From IMG/VR virus record IMGVR_UViG_3300038620_000126, positions 1 through 64,000 of that record: a stretch of DNA of 64,000 nt; one strand, given 5' to 3'. Position 1 is the first letter of the stretch. Each line of letters opens with the position of its first letter. The notes under the pieces were generated by a model, which saw only the letters and a list, made by a program, of their open reading frames with translations, had not been told where the DNA came from and ran no database searches. This document shows, one piece after another, positions 45,001-52,675 of the stretch. Origin of the DNA: a virus. Made by a program: the position numbers and the translations under genes.

Positions 45001-46365
45001 TTAAACTATTACTCTACCTTCAACATCAGAAACAGCTTTAACATCTTCTTTTGTGAAATCTTTTTTATTTTCATCACAAATAAAATCACCCCCAACTTTT
45101 TCAGGAGCACCTTCAAGGGATGTTAAATTATTACCAAAACAATCAAAATCACCCCCAACTTTTTCAGGGGCACCTTTAAGAGATGTTAGACTATTACCAA
45201 GACAATTAAATTCACCCCCAACCTTTTTAGGTGCATCTTCAAGGGATGCTAAATTGTTATGGGAACAATCAAAATCACCCCCAACTTCTTCAGGTGCACC
45301 TTCAAGTGTTGTTAATTTATTACCAGAACAATCAAAATTACCACTAATATATTTAAGCCTGTAATTGTTTATAATTTTTTTATAATTTTTAGGGTTGAAC
45401 TTTAAATTTACATTACCTTTAATGTTAACTATATTTCCATCTATTTCAAATGTCCCATCAACAACATAATTTAATGTTTCTTTTGGGCTTGAAGAGAAGC
45501 TATTTATATCATAAGATTTAAATTTATCAATAACATCTTTCTTAAAAAATACGGCTTGTTCAGGTTCATTGGGATGAATAAACCAGTCTTCACCTTTATC
45601 AATAAAACCTTCAATATCCAAGTCCAAGTAAATTTTTGTTTTAAATTGTATACTTTTATCTTCTCGTAAAGCTAAATCAACATAGTTATTTACAAAAAAC
45701 CAAAGTGTTTCAACCGTTGGTTGATAATTTTTAGTATTACGCATTATAGTATGACTTAATTCATTCCATTTTGCTGAATATTTTCTGGAATATGTTAAAC
45801 TATTTAAATTAGTTTTCATTTTTTTAAAACTTTCTTTTCTTTCTGATTTATTATTTGATTTCATAGCTTTTATATAGTTAAACAATAAATCGAAAGCATC
45901 TTGTGGAAGATTATTTTTTAATTTCTTGTTAGACTTACAAATTTTGTAGAACTTTTCAATATGTTTAAGAACTTCAGAATCATGAGTTAAAATTTTACCT
46001 TTTTGAATTTTGTTTTCTTTAATTTTAAATAAGTGAATTACATTAGACATATTAGGAATAAAAGGATAAAATCGTTCTAATCTTTCTTTAATTTTTTCAT
46101 TAGGAGTACTATTTGTAAAACCTGCTGTTATCCTATTATAATCTTCTTTGTTAAAAGGGTAAGCATAATATCCAGCGGGTGTATTATAACCAGTAAAAGG
46201 ATTTATAAATGTTACAGTATTTTTCCGTCGAAATGAAATAAACCAATTATCTAAACTGTCATTTCCAATAGTATTTTTAATAAATTCAACAATGTTTATA
46301 TCTCTATTGACTTCAGGGTTTCTTCGCTTTTCCGTTAAGTAATTTTGAAAAGACTTTAAACGCAT
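45001..46365 (-). CDS. Putative internal head protein with C-terminal leucine-rich repeats
   Basis: 454 residues. N-terminal targeting signal LKSFQNYLTEKRR (LTE at the cleavage position). Residues ~15-310 form a folded domain including YNTPAGYYAYPFNKEDY, a motif seen in other T4-like phage proteins. Residues ~345-435 are five ~21-residue LRR-like units of the pattern GGDFDCxxNxLTSLEGAPE. LRRs are protein-binding solenoids. Inference: a packaged, injected effector that binds a host protein. Paralogue of 46665-48326. Confidence 0.65.
   Translation of the reverse strand: MRLKSFQNYLTEKRRNPEVNRDINIVEFIKNTIGNDSLDNWFISFRRKNTVTFINPFTGYNTPAGYYAYPFNKEDYNRITAGFTNSTPNEKIKERLERFYPFIPNMSNVIHLFKIKENKIQKGKILTHDSEVLKHIEKFYKICKSNKKLKNNLPQDAFDLLFNYIKAMKSNNKSERKESFKKMKTNLNSLTYSRKYSAKWNELSHTIMRNTKNYQPTVETLWFFVNNYVDLALREDKSIQFKTKIYLDLDIEGFIDKGEDWFIHPNEPEQAVFFKKDVIDKFKSYDINSFSSSPKETLNYVVDGTFEIDGNIVNIKGNVNLKFNPKNYKKIINNYRLKYISGNFDCSGNKLTTLEGAPEEVGGDFDCSHNNLASLEDAPKKVGGEFNCLGNSLTSLKGAPEKVGGDFDCFGNNLTSLEGAPEKVGGDFICDENKKDFTKEDVKAVSDVEGRVIV
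45080..45350 (-). repeat. ~63-bp coding repeats (LRR units)
   Basis: Five in-frame units with recurring TCACCCCCAACTTTTTCAGG and related sequence on the plus strand. They diverge slightly from unit to unit. Confidence 0.8.
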
Positions 46366-46377
46366 TTTTAATTTTTT

Positions 46378-46650
46378 TTATTTATTTAAGTTATATTCTT
46401 TTATTACATTTTTAGTATCATAGTTAACATTATTAAAAATCTTATTGTCATCTAAATCAAAAGCTTTAAGTTTTCCTTTTATATTATAACCGAATTGTTC
46501 TGAATGGGCATTTCTACCTGAACCCCCACGCCTCAAAAAAGTTAATTCTTTTTTATTGAGATTCATTTGTGATTTTAACCAATCAAGAAAAGGTTTATAA
46601 TCTGTTTTCTTTTTTGATTTTACATAATCTTTGAATTTTTCTAGTTCCAT
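46378..46650 (-). CDS. Small basic protein between the two LRR genes
   Basis: 90 residues. It starts LEKFKDYVKSKKK, which recalls the targeting signal but lacks the Glu. It has a FLRRGGSGRNAHSEQFGYNI loop and a folded tail. It begins 15 nt downstream of the LRR gene to its right (minus-strand order) and is probably in one transcript with it. Confidence 0.5.
   Translation of the reverse strand: MELEKFKDYVKSKKKTDYKPFLDWLKSQMNLNKKELTFLRRGGSGRNAHSEQFGYNIKGKLKAFDLDDNKIFNNVNYDTKNVIKEYNLNK
46379..46387 (-). promoter_or_regulatory. Late-promoter-like AAATAAATA (minus strand)
   Basis: Lies 13 nt upstream of the start at 46365, overlapping the 3' end of the 46378 gene. Confidence 0.5.
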
Positions 46651-46664
46651 TAAACTGATTTTTA

Positions 46665-48326
46665 TTAAGTGTCAATAAATCCACTAACATCTATAACATT
46701 TTTAATTTCTTCTACTGTAAATTCTTTTTTATTATCCATGATCATAAAACCACGGACCTTTTCGGGTGCGCCTTTAAGAGATGTTAAGTTATTATGAGAA
46801 CAATCAAACACCTTTTCAACTTCTTTGGGGGCACCTTCAAGAGATGTTAATTGATTATTAGAACAATCAAAACCTTTTCTGATATAATTAGGAGCACCTT
46901 CAAGTGTTTTTAATTTATTATCAGAACAATTATAGTCACCTCCAAAGTTAAATCCTTTTTGCTCAAATCCAACTTCCTTCGGCCCCCCCTTTAAACTTGT
47001 TAATTTATTATCAGAACATACAAAATTTCCAATAATTTTTTGGGGACAACTTTCTAAAGATTTTAGTTTATTATTAGTACAGTCAAGATCACCACCTATT
47101 TCATTTGGTAAACCTTTTAATGTTTTTAGATCATTAGATTTACATTTTACATTTGTCTTTACAGTTGAAATGCCTTCTAATGTTTTGAGTTCGTTTAAGT
47201 TACATACAAATTCACCATCAACTTTTTTGGGGCATCCTTCTAAAGATTTTAATTTATTATTAGAGCAGTCAAATTTTCTTCCTACATATTCAGGAATTCC
47301 AATTCTTAGAAGAGATGTAATACCGATTGCTTTACAAATAAAACTTCCAGTAACATTACCAAATTTATACTTTTCTGTAATTCTATAAAAATCTGCTTTA
47401 CTATTAAAAAATACATCTCCATCAACATTAATTACATTGTTTTCTTTTATTTCATATCTTCCACGTATTACTTTATTAAGTAAGTTGTTTATGTTACCCA
47501 CAAAATCTATTATGTCGTAGGAATAAAGATTTTCAATAACATCTCTAGTAAAAAATATAGCCTGTTCGGGTTCATTGGGATGAATAAACCAGTCTTCACC
47601 TCTATCAATAAAACCTTCAATACCTAAATCCAAATAAATTTTTGTTTTAAGCTGCGCTCCACCAGTTTTCACTAAGTCAACATAATTATTTATAAAAAAC
47701 CAAAGCATTGAAACCTTTTTCTGTTTTTTAATAACAAGTTTTAACTTACTCCACATTTGATCCATTTCATAATCATTTGGTTTTATATTTTCAATTAATT
47801 CACTGACTTTATTATAGTCTTTTTCTTGATTCACAACAACTTCTAACAAGTCAAAAGCAGCCTGCGGAAGGTTATCTTTTAATATTTTCTTTGTTTTACA
47901 AATTTTATAGAATTCTTTAATATGTTTAAAAGCTTTTGAATTTCTTGTTAATATTTTTCCACTTTTAACTTTTTCTTGTTTGATCTTGAATAGATGAATT
48001 ATGTTAGAACCCCTTGGAAAAAATGGGTAAATATCTTTTATTTTAGTTTTAACTGAACTGTTATCGCTACTTTCATCATATTTACTTAGTAATTCATTAT
48101 AGTCTTCTTTATTAAATGGATATGCATAATATCCAGCAGGAGTATTATATTCGGTAAAAGGGTTTACAAATGTTACAGTATCTTTTTGTCGAAATGAAAT
48201 AAACCAATTATCCAAACTATCATTTCCAATAGTATTTTTAATAAACTCAATTATGTTTATATCTCTATTAACTTCAGGGTTTCTTCGTTTTTCTGTTAAG
48301 TATTCATAAAAATTTAATAACTTCAT
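46665..48326 (-). CDS. Putative internal head protein with long leucine-rich-repeat region
   Basis: 553 residues. The N-terminus LLNFYEYLTEKRR matches the targeting signal (LTE). The next ~290 residues are clearly paralogous to 45001-46365 (shared IGNDSLDNWFISFR and YNTPAGYYAYPFNKEDYN). The LRR region (~315-530) has about ten units (FDCSNNKLKSLEGCPKKV type), twice as many as the sister gene, so repeat number evolves quickly. Same inferred role as a packaged effector. Confidence 0.65.
   Translation of the reverse strand: MKLLNFYEYLTEKRRNPEVNRDINIIEFIKNTIGNDSLDNWFISFRQKDTVTFVNPFTEYNTPAGYYAYPFNKEDYNELLSKYDESSDNSSVKTKIKDIYPFFPRGSNIIHLFKIKQEKVKSGKILTRNSKAFKHIKEFYKICKTKKILKDNLPQAAFDLLEVVVNQEKDYNKVSELIENIKPNDYEMDQMWSKLKLVIKKQKKVSMLWFFINNYVDLVKTGGAQLKTKIYLDLGIEGFIDRGEDWFIHPNEPEQAIFFTRDVIENLYSYDIIDFVGNINNLLNKVIRGRYEIKENNVINVDGDVFFNSKADFYRITEKYKFGNVTGSFICKAIGITSLLRIGIPEYVGRKFDCSNNKLKSLEGCPKKVDGEFVCNLNELKTLEGISTVKTNVKCKSNDLKTLKGLPNEIGGDLDCTNNKLKSLESCPQKIIGNFVCSDNKLTSLKGGPKEVGFEQKGFNFGGDYNCSDNKLKTLEGAPNYIRKGFDCSNNQLTSLEGAPKEVEKVFDCSHNNLTSLKGAPEKVRGFMIMDNKKEFTVEEIKNVIDVSGFIDT
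46750..47380 (-). repeat. Coding LRR repeat array, about ten units
   Basis: Units of ~60-66 bp in frame, with recurring TTATTATCAGAACA / TTATTAGAACAATC patterns on the plus strand. Confidence 0.75.
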
Positions 48327-48343
48327 TAAACAAACTTTTTAAC

Positions 48344-48352
48344 TATTTATTT
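48344..48352 (-). promoter_or_regulatory. Late-promoter-like AAATAAATA (minus strand)
   Basis: Lies 17 nt upstream of the start at 48326. Confidence 0.5.
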
Positions 48353-48370
48353 AGTAATTGCATTTTTAGT

Positions 48371-49930
48371 TTAGTTGTTAGTCATTTTCCACTTAATTTT
48401 ATCAGTACTATAAATTTTTTCATATCCCATTTTTTTCATGATTTCAGATTCTGTATTATTACTTACAAAACTTTGATCTAGCTTAAATTTTTGTTGTATT
48501 CTTTTTTTAGAAAATGCAGATTTATGAATACGTTTATCACTTTTATAATATGAATAATCTGGTTTAGTTTCATACACTTTTTGAAAACCTAACTTTTGAT
48601 ACATATCTCCTGTAAACATTGAACTATCAGAAAAACTAATAATTTTTTCTGGATTATAATTTTTAACAAAATAATTAAATAGCTTACTAGAACCACCAAT
48701 AACATTTGTGTTAAGAATCGTAGCATATCGAGTAAGTTCCCAAACATCTTCTTTGTTTTTTGATGTTGATATATTTCTAGTTCTTTTGCTAAAACTCATA
48801 CAAGCTACCAGTCTTGTTTTATAATAAAGACCAAAATTTAATTCATAAAAAGAATTTAAACCTTGAATGTGATTTAATTTATAAAACTTTTTGATTTCTT
48901 TTGGATTGACTTTTAACACACTACATTTTCTAGCATATACTTTATTTTCGGTTTTACCAATTGCATTTTTTATAAGCGACTTTACTATATCTGTTTTGTA
49001 TTGCCAGTCATCTTCCCATACATGTATTAACCTGTATCCAGCTTTTTTGCAAAGATCTGTTTTTCTTTTATGGTAATATTTGTCATTTAAAAACTTATGT
49101 GAATGATAGTATAATCCATTGAATTCAATTGCTAATTTATAATTTGGTATTACAATATCAAGTTCATAAGGACTGATAAGTTTTTTATCATTAAAAAGTA
49201 ATTCATTATAATTTATTAAAGAAGTAATATAATTTTTTAGTTGCATTTCGCCCTTAGAAGTATATCTTTGACGTTTGTTATAACAAAGTGGAACACCATC
49301 ATTTAACAACTTATTAACTTGATTTTTATTAATAGAAAATTGATTCTGTGTGCAACTACAATCATGACACTTTAATGTAATAGAGTTGGATTCATTTTTT
49401 AAAATTTTATAATTATCTTTTAATTTTTCATAATTATTTTTTACCCATTCACTTAACACTTTTTCTTTTATATACTTTGATTGAGATGGTACTTTTGTGC
49501 CATATTTTTTAAGATTTGTGTTTTCTCTTTTTGCTTTAATTTCTTCAATTTGGTTGGGATTCTTAACTCCATACTTTTTAAGCAGTGTGTTTTCTTTAGA
49601 TTCTTTAACCGAATTGTCTTGAGAAATATTAGTAACATTATAACGATTTTGATTTGTTGCTTCTCTTTTTTTGTTTGTTATATTCTTTCCTTTTTTACGG
49701 CAATCTGAACTGCAAAATTCAGCAAATTTCTTTTTTTCGTTTATCCACTTTGTTTTTAATCCACACCATTTACATGTTGGTAAAGACTTTAATCCGTTTT
49801 TATACAAATAAAACTTTTGTGAAGTTGTTAAATCTTCAGATTTTTCTACATCACTAAAGTAATCTTTTGTATTATCTTCAAAGTATTGTCTATGCTTTTT
49901 ATATCTAAAATCCAGATTATCCATTTTCAT
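48371..49930 (-). CDS. Free-standing homing endonuclease, Vsr-like (EDxHD-type)
   Basis: 519 residues. Zinc-finger-like cysteines at the N-terminus (CKWCG ... FCSSDC). Several short ~30-residue DNA-binding repeats follow (LLKKYGVKNPNQIEEIKAKR, NLKKYGTKVPSQSKYIKEKV). The nuclease core is YELDIVIPNYKLAIEFNGLY with HSH, then KAGYRLIHVWEDDW, the Vsr/restriction-like fold. A GNAT-like C-terminal region follows (HIQGLNSFYELNFGLYY; IISFSDSSMFTGDMYQKLGF). Vsr-like homing endonucleases are known from phage group I introns and from fractured, split-intein genes. The start codon lies inside a 154-bp duplicated segment. Confidence 0.8.
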   Translation of the reverse strand: MKMDNLDFRYKKHRQYFEDNTKDYFSDVEKSEDLTTSQKFYLYKNGLKSLPTCKWCGLKTKWINEKKKFAEFCSSDCRKKGKNITNKKREATNQNRYNVTNISQDNSVKESKENTLLKKYGVKNPNQIEEIKAKRENTNLKKYGTKVPSQSKYIKEKVLSEWVKNNYEKLKDNYKILKNESNSITLKCHDCSCTQNQFSINKNQVNKLLNDGVPLCYNKRQRYTSKGEMQLKNYITSLINYNELLFNDKKLISPYELDIVIPNYKLAIEFNGLYYHSHKFLNDKYYHKRKTDLCKKAGYRLIHVWEDDWQYKTDIVKSLIKNAIGKTENKVYARKCSVLKVNPKEIKKFYKLNHIQGLNSFYELNFGLYYKTRLVACMSFSKRTRNISTSKNKEDVWELTRYATILNTNVIGGSSKLFNYFVKNYNPEKIISFSDSSMFTGDMYQKLGFQKVYETKPDYSYYKSDKRIHKSAFSKKRIQQKFKLDQSFVSNNTESEIMKKMGYEKIYSTDKIKWKMTNN

Positions 49931-50076
49931 ATGTTTTTGTATTTATTTGACCTTTGACGTTAAAGATAATAAAAAGAAAAGTATTTTACAAAAGTTTAAA
50001 AATAAAAAACCCGTTCAACAATAAAACTAAACTGGTTTTTAGGTTTAGTGGTGGTTAGATTAGAGGAAATCAACAC
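49923..50076. repeat. 154-bp direct repeat, left (decayed) copy
   Basis: Ungapped match to 50673-50826 at an offset of exactly 750, with 8 mismatches by eye. Minus-strand content in order: last four codons and stop of the capsid gene (VDFL), terminator stem (eroded here), AAATAAATA element and the ATG of the endonuclease. Confidence 0.9.
49940..49948 (-). promoter_or_regulatory. Late-promoter-like AAATAAATA for the endonuclease (minus strand)
   Basis: Lies 9 nt upstream of the ATG at 49930, within the duplicated segment. The copy at 50690 is identical. Confidence 0.5.
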
Positions 50077-50155
50077 TAGTGCTAGGCAATTTGAAAATTT
50101 GAACGATCTTAGAAAGGCTATTAACAATTTTTCTATTACTTTTATTTTAATTTGT

Positions 50156-50186
50156 TTGACAATTTACAACCATTTCTGTATATTTG
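50156..50186 (+). promoter_or_regulatory. Host-type early promoter inside the 750-bp insertion
   Basis: TTGACA, 17-nt spacer, TATATTTG (exact TAnnTTTG). The best consensus promoter in the window, pointing against the surrounding late genes. Confidence 0.8.
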
Positions 50187-50279
50187 AAGTTTAAATCACT
50201 TAAAACTTATTTAAGTGGTGGTCGCTATTTTTTAATTTCAAAATTATTTTCAATTATGTAAAATCGAGTGAGAACAACT

Positions 50280-50501
50280 ATGAAGTACAACGCAAAGAAT
50301 ATTCTAGAAAAAATTAAAATCTTTTATTATAAATTAAAGGAGTGCTGGTTCATTTTGAAACAGCCTTATGAAGAAGAAAATCAACCTGAAGAACCAGACG
50401 TTATTGATTGGTTAGAAGTAATTGATAATCATATAGATTGTGCAAGACACCATACAATGCAAGCAAAACAAAAAAATAGAAGCGCTAGAAAACTTACATA
50501 A
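50280..50501 (+). CDS. Small insertion-encoded protein, N-terminal part
   Basis: 73 residues from ATG at 50280 (a GTG at 50268 is possible). Helical and charged (ILEKIKIFYYKLKECWFILK; DWLEVIDNHIDCARHHTMQA). It ends after an A7 tract where the frame of the next ORF takes over with sensible protein sequence. The gene may be the first half of a frameshifted 130-residue gene. Function unknown; expressed from the early promoter. Confidence 0.5.
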   Translation: MKYNAKNILEKIKIFYYKLKECWFILKQPYEEENQPEEPDVIDWLEVIDNHIDCARHHTMQAKQKNRSARKLT

Positions 50502-50670
50502 TAATAATGTAGTAAAAATATATCTATATAAACTATATGGTAAACGTCTAACTGATATAGCGACAAATCTTTATGATCCAGCATATACTACACTTGATAA
50601 AAACAATTCGGAGTTAATTGAAATAAAAAATCAACAATTTGACGCACAAAAGAAAGAACAAAACTATTGA
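50440..50670 (+). CDS. Small insertion-encoded protein, probable frameshifted C-terminal part
   Basis: Its GTG start and first residues overlap the previous ORF in another frame. Meaningful sequence begins near KKIEALENLHNNNVVKIYLY, directly continuing the upstream protein if one A in the tract at ~50467-50473 is skipped. Either two overlapping genes, or one gene with an indel or recoding site. Confidence 0.4.
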   Translation: MQDTIQCKQNKKIEALENLHNNNVVKIYLYKLYGKRLTDIATNLYDPAYTTLDKNNSELIEIKNQQFDAQKKEQNY

Positions 50671-50672
50671 CA

Positions 50673-50826
50673 ATTTTCATATGTTTTTGTATTTATTTAA
50701 CCTTTGACGTTAAAGATAATAAAAAGAAAAGTATTTTACAAAAGTTTAAAAATAAAAAACCCGTTCAACGATAAAGCTGAACGGGTTTTTAAGTTTAGTG
50801 ATGGTTAGATTAAAGGAAATCAACAC
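50673..50826. repeat. 154-bp direct repeat, right (functional) copy
   Basis: Holds the real 3' end of the capsid gene and its intact terminator. Partner of 49923-50076. Confidence 0.9.
50757..50792 (-). terminator. Intrinsic terminator of the capsid gene
   Basis: 8-bp stem CCCGTTCA / TGAACGGG flanked by A-run and T-run, so usable in both directions. The left repeat copy has lost several pairs of this stem. Confidence 0.8.
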
Positions 50827-52630
50827 CACCAGCATCAGATGTTACGTCGAACGTAAGATAAGAAGTTTCTGGATACTTACCTGCCTCCGTGATAGCAGCG
50901 CGAGACTTAACTGCAATCTTTGGAGCCATAGTACCTTCAGCAATAGTGCTAATCGATTCTGCCATAAGGTATGGCATAAACTTAATTCCAGGTTCTTCAT
51001 CGCTTCCCTTACGCATAACGCAAACGCGAGAATCATTCCACTGCATGTTAGCATCACTATAAACAGTAACACCGAATACAGTACCATGAGGACTTACACT
51101 TGAGTTAGCTTGATCAAATGTATTTTGGAAGCTTGATGGCATGTAACCAGCAACATCTACCATACTCTGAGTTAAACGTCCACTCATAACAGCGCAATTA
51201 CCAGGTCCAATACGGTTGCGGTGATGCAAGAAACTTGCAACAGCACCAATGGTTCTTGGAATTCTCCGTTGAATGGTTTCTTGGTTTTCATACAAGGTTG
51301 TGGTACCAGTGAAACCCAAAGCGTTTGCAGGTTGACCTGCACTAGTTGGGAACGTTGCTAGTGTATTATCTTTACCCGGGTAGGTTGAATAAACACCATT
51401 ATTACCAATGTGTAAGTTGAAGTCCGATCCTTCAGTTTTGTAACTGTTAATATGGTTAGTCCAACCTAGTGCCATTGCGCGTCCAATCAGTGCTTTACTA
51501 AAGCTTTGAGTAAGCTCATTAACACAAGCACTTTCAGACATACCAACAGCATCAATACCCCAAATGGATTGATAGTCTTGGATTTGTTCAGTCTTCAATG
51601 GTAAAGCAATTTGGAAAGTTTCTGCTTCTACCAAACGGCTGAACATTTCCATGCCCAGTTCGCGATAATAGGTATTTTCACCAGTTTCGCGACTCATTGG
51701 GGAAGCATATGGACCTGCGTTAGCACCACTTGCATTACTGTTTGTGTATTGGCCAGCTTCAAAACCTTCAAAGTTAAGAGTAAAATCATCATTGTCTTGA
51801 GAACCAGCACCACTAAATCCGGGAATGTGGTTAGTAAGTGCAGTTGCCAGTTCTGCTCTAACGCCACCAAGCGCATTACTATCAGCAACAACACTACCAC
51901 CACTAGTCGGATCAAACAACCGATAACTTGTAGTGGTTCCCGTAAATACATCACTAATAGCCAAATTACCTGCGTTATTAGTGTATTGCACACGGAAAAT
52001 TGGATCAGGAGTAATACGATGCTTACCTAAGAAAGTCAAGGTCATAACTGTTTGGTTACTACCACTGCTTTCTTGAACTTCGTATTGCCGACCTTTAACC
52101 AAGCTATCAATAGTGCTTTGAGAAAGGTTATTGACAGCAATAACATAAGGAGCATTTTGTTTGCCCTGACCACGAATTTGACCACCAGCATAATTGTACT
52201 CTAGATAAGGCAACATAATTGCAGGCTTATCCATAGGGATAACAGGGAAAAGATCAAAAGCTGGTGTTTCAGCAGCAACCTGAATTGATACAGGAAGGGC
52301 AGCAGGGAAAACATCACCAGACCCCGTGTTACCACGATAAAACACATTTTGTGTAGAACCTTGTGGACCTGCAATTGAATTACCAGCACCATATTGTGCG
52401 GGGTTTGAAGGAGCTTGAACAGCACCAATACCATTAACATTACCCAAGGAAGCAGAAGTTTGACCAGCTTCGTTCAAAGGACCCATTGCACGTTTTGCAT
52501 GGTTATGGCAATATTGGTACAGCCACTGCCTACGGGATTCAGATAGTTGACTAGTATCAATGTTCATACTTTGCAACACTGGATCCCATGTTTCTTTTAG
52601 TTTTTGACTACTGAAGTCTTTAATAAACAT
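50810..52630 (-). CDS. 23: Major capsid protein, gp23-like
   Basis: 606 residues. The N-terminal ~54 residues are a helical propeptide ending PLNE|AGQTS, matching the gp21-type cleavage site (T4 cuts gp23 after residue 65). HK97-type body features include FDLFPVIPMDKPAIMLPYLEY, the E-loop region, the long helix around LTQSFSKALIGRAMALGWT and the A-domain end MPYLMAESISTIAEGTMAPK. The codon use is the most GC-rich of the late genes, as expected for the most abundant protein. Residues 52-110 share a motif with the protein at 62740. Forms the capsid hexamers; no separate gp24 is seen here. Confidence 0.9.
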   Translation of the reverse strand: MFIKDFSSQKLKETWDPVLQSMNIDTSQLSESRRQWLYQYCHNHAKRAMGPLNEAGQTSASLGNVNGIGAVQAPSNPAQYGAGNSIAGPQGSTQNVFYRGNTGSGDVFPAALPVSIQVAAETPAFDLFPVIPMDKPAIMLPYLEYNYAGGQIRGQGKQNAPYVIAVNNLSQSTIDSLVKGRQYEVQESSGSNQTVMTLTFLGKHRITPDPIFRVQYTNNAGNLAISDVFTGTTTSYRLFDPTSGGSVVADSNALGGVRAELATALTNHIPGFSGAGSQDNDDFTLNFEGFEAGQYTNSNASGANAGPYASPMSRETGENTYYRELGMEMFSRLVEAETFQIALPLKTEQIQDYQSIWGIDAVGMSESACVNELTQSFSKALIGRAMALGWTNHINSYKTEGSDFNLHIGNNGVYSTYPGKDNTLATFPTSAGQPANALGFTGTTTLYENQETIQRRIPRTIGAVASFLHHRNRIGPGNCAVMSGRLTQSMVDVAGYMPSSFQNTFDQANSSVSPHGTVFGVTVYSDANMQWNDSRVCVMRKGSDEEPGIKFMPYLMAESISTIAEGTMAPKIAVKSRAAITEAGKYPETSYLTFDVTSDAGGVDFL

Positions 52631-52675
52631 AATTTTAGTTTTTTTTATTTTTTGTTTTTTTGCGTTTTTTTGTTT

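Noticed and set aside
45053-45364. Regular ~63-bp repeats resembling a CRISPR-like array
   Set aside because: They are in-frame coding repeats of the LRR protein, without conserved short repeats and unique spacers.
46378-46650. Eleventh capsid-targeted protein
   Set aside because: KFKDYVKSK lacks the Glu at the cleavage position, so it is not counted.
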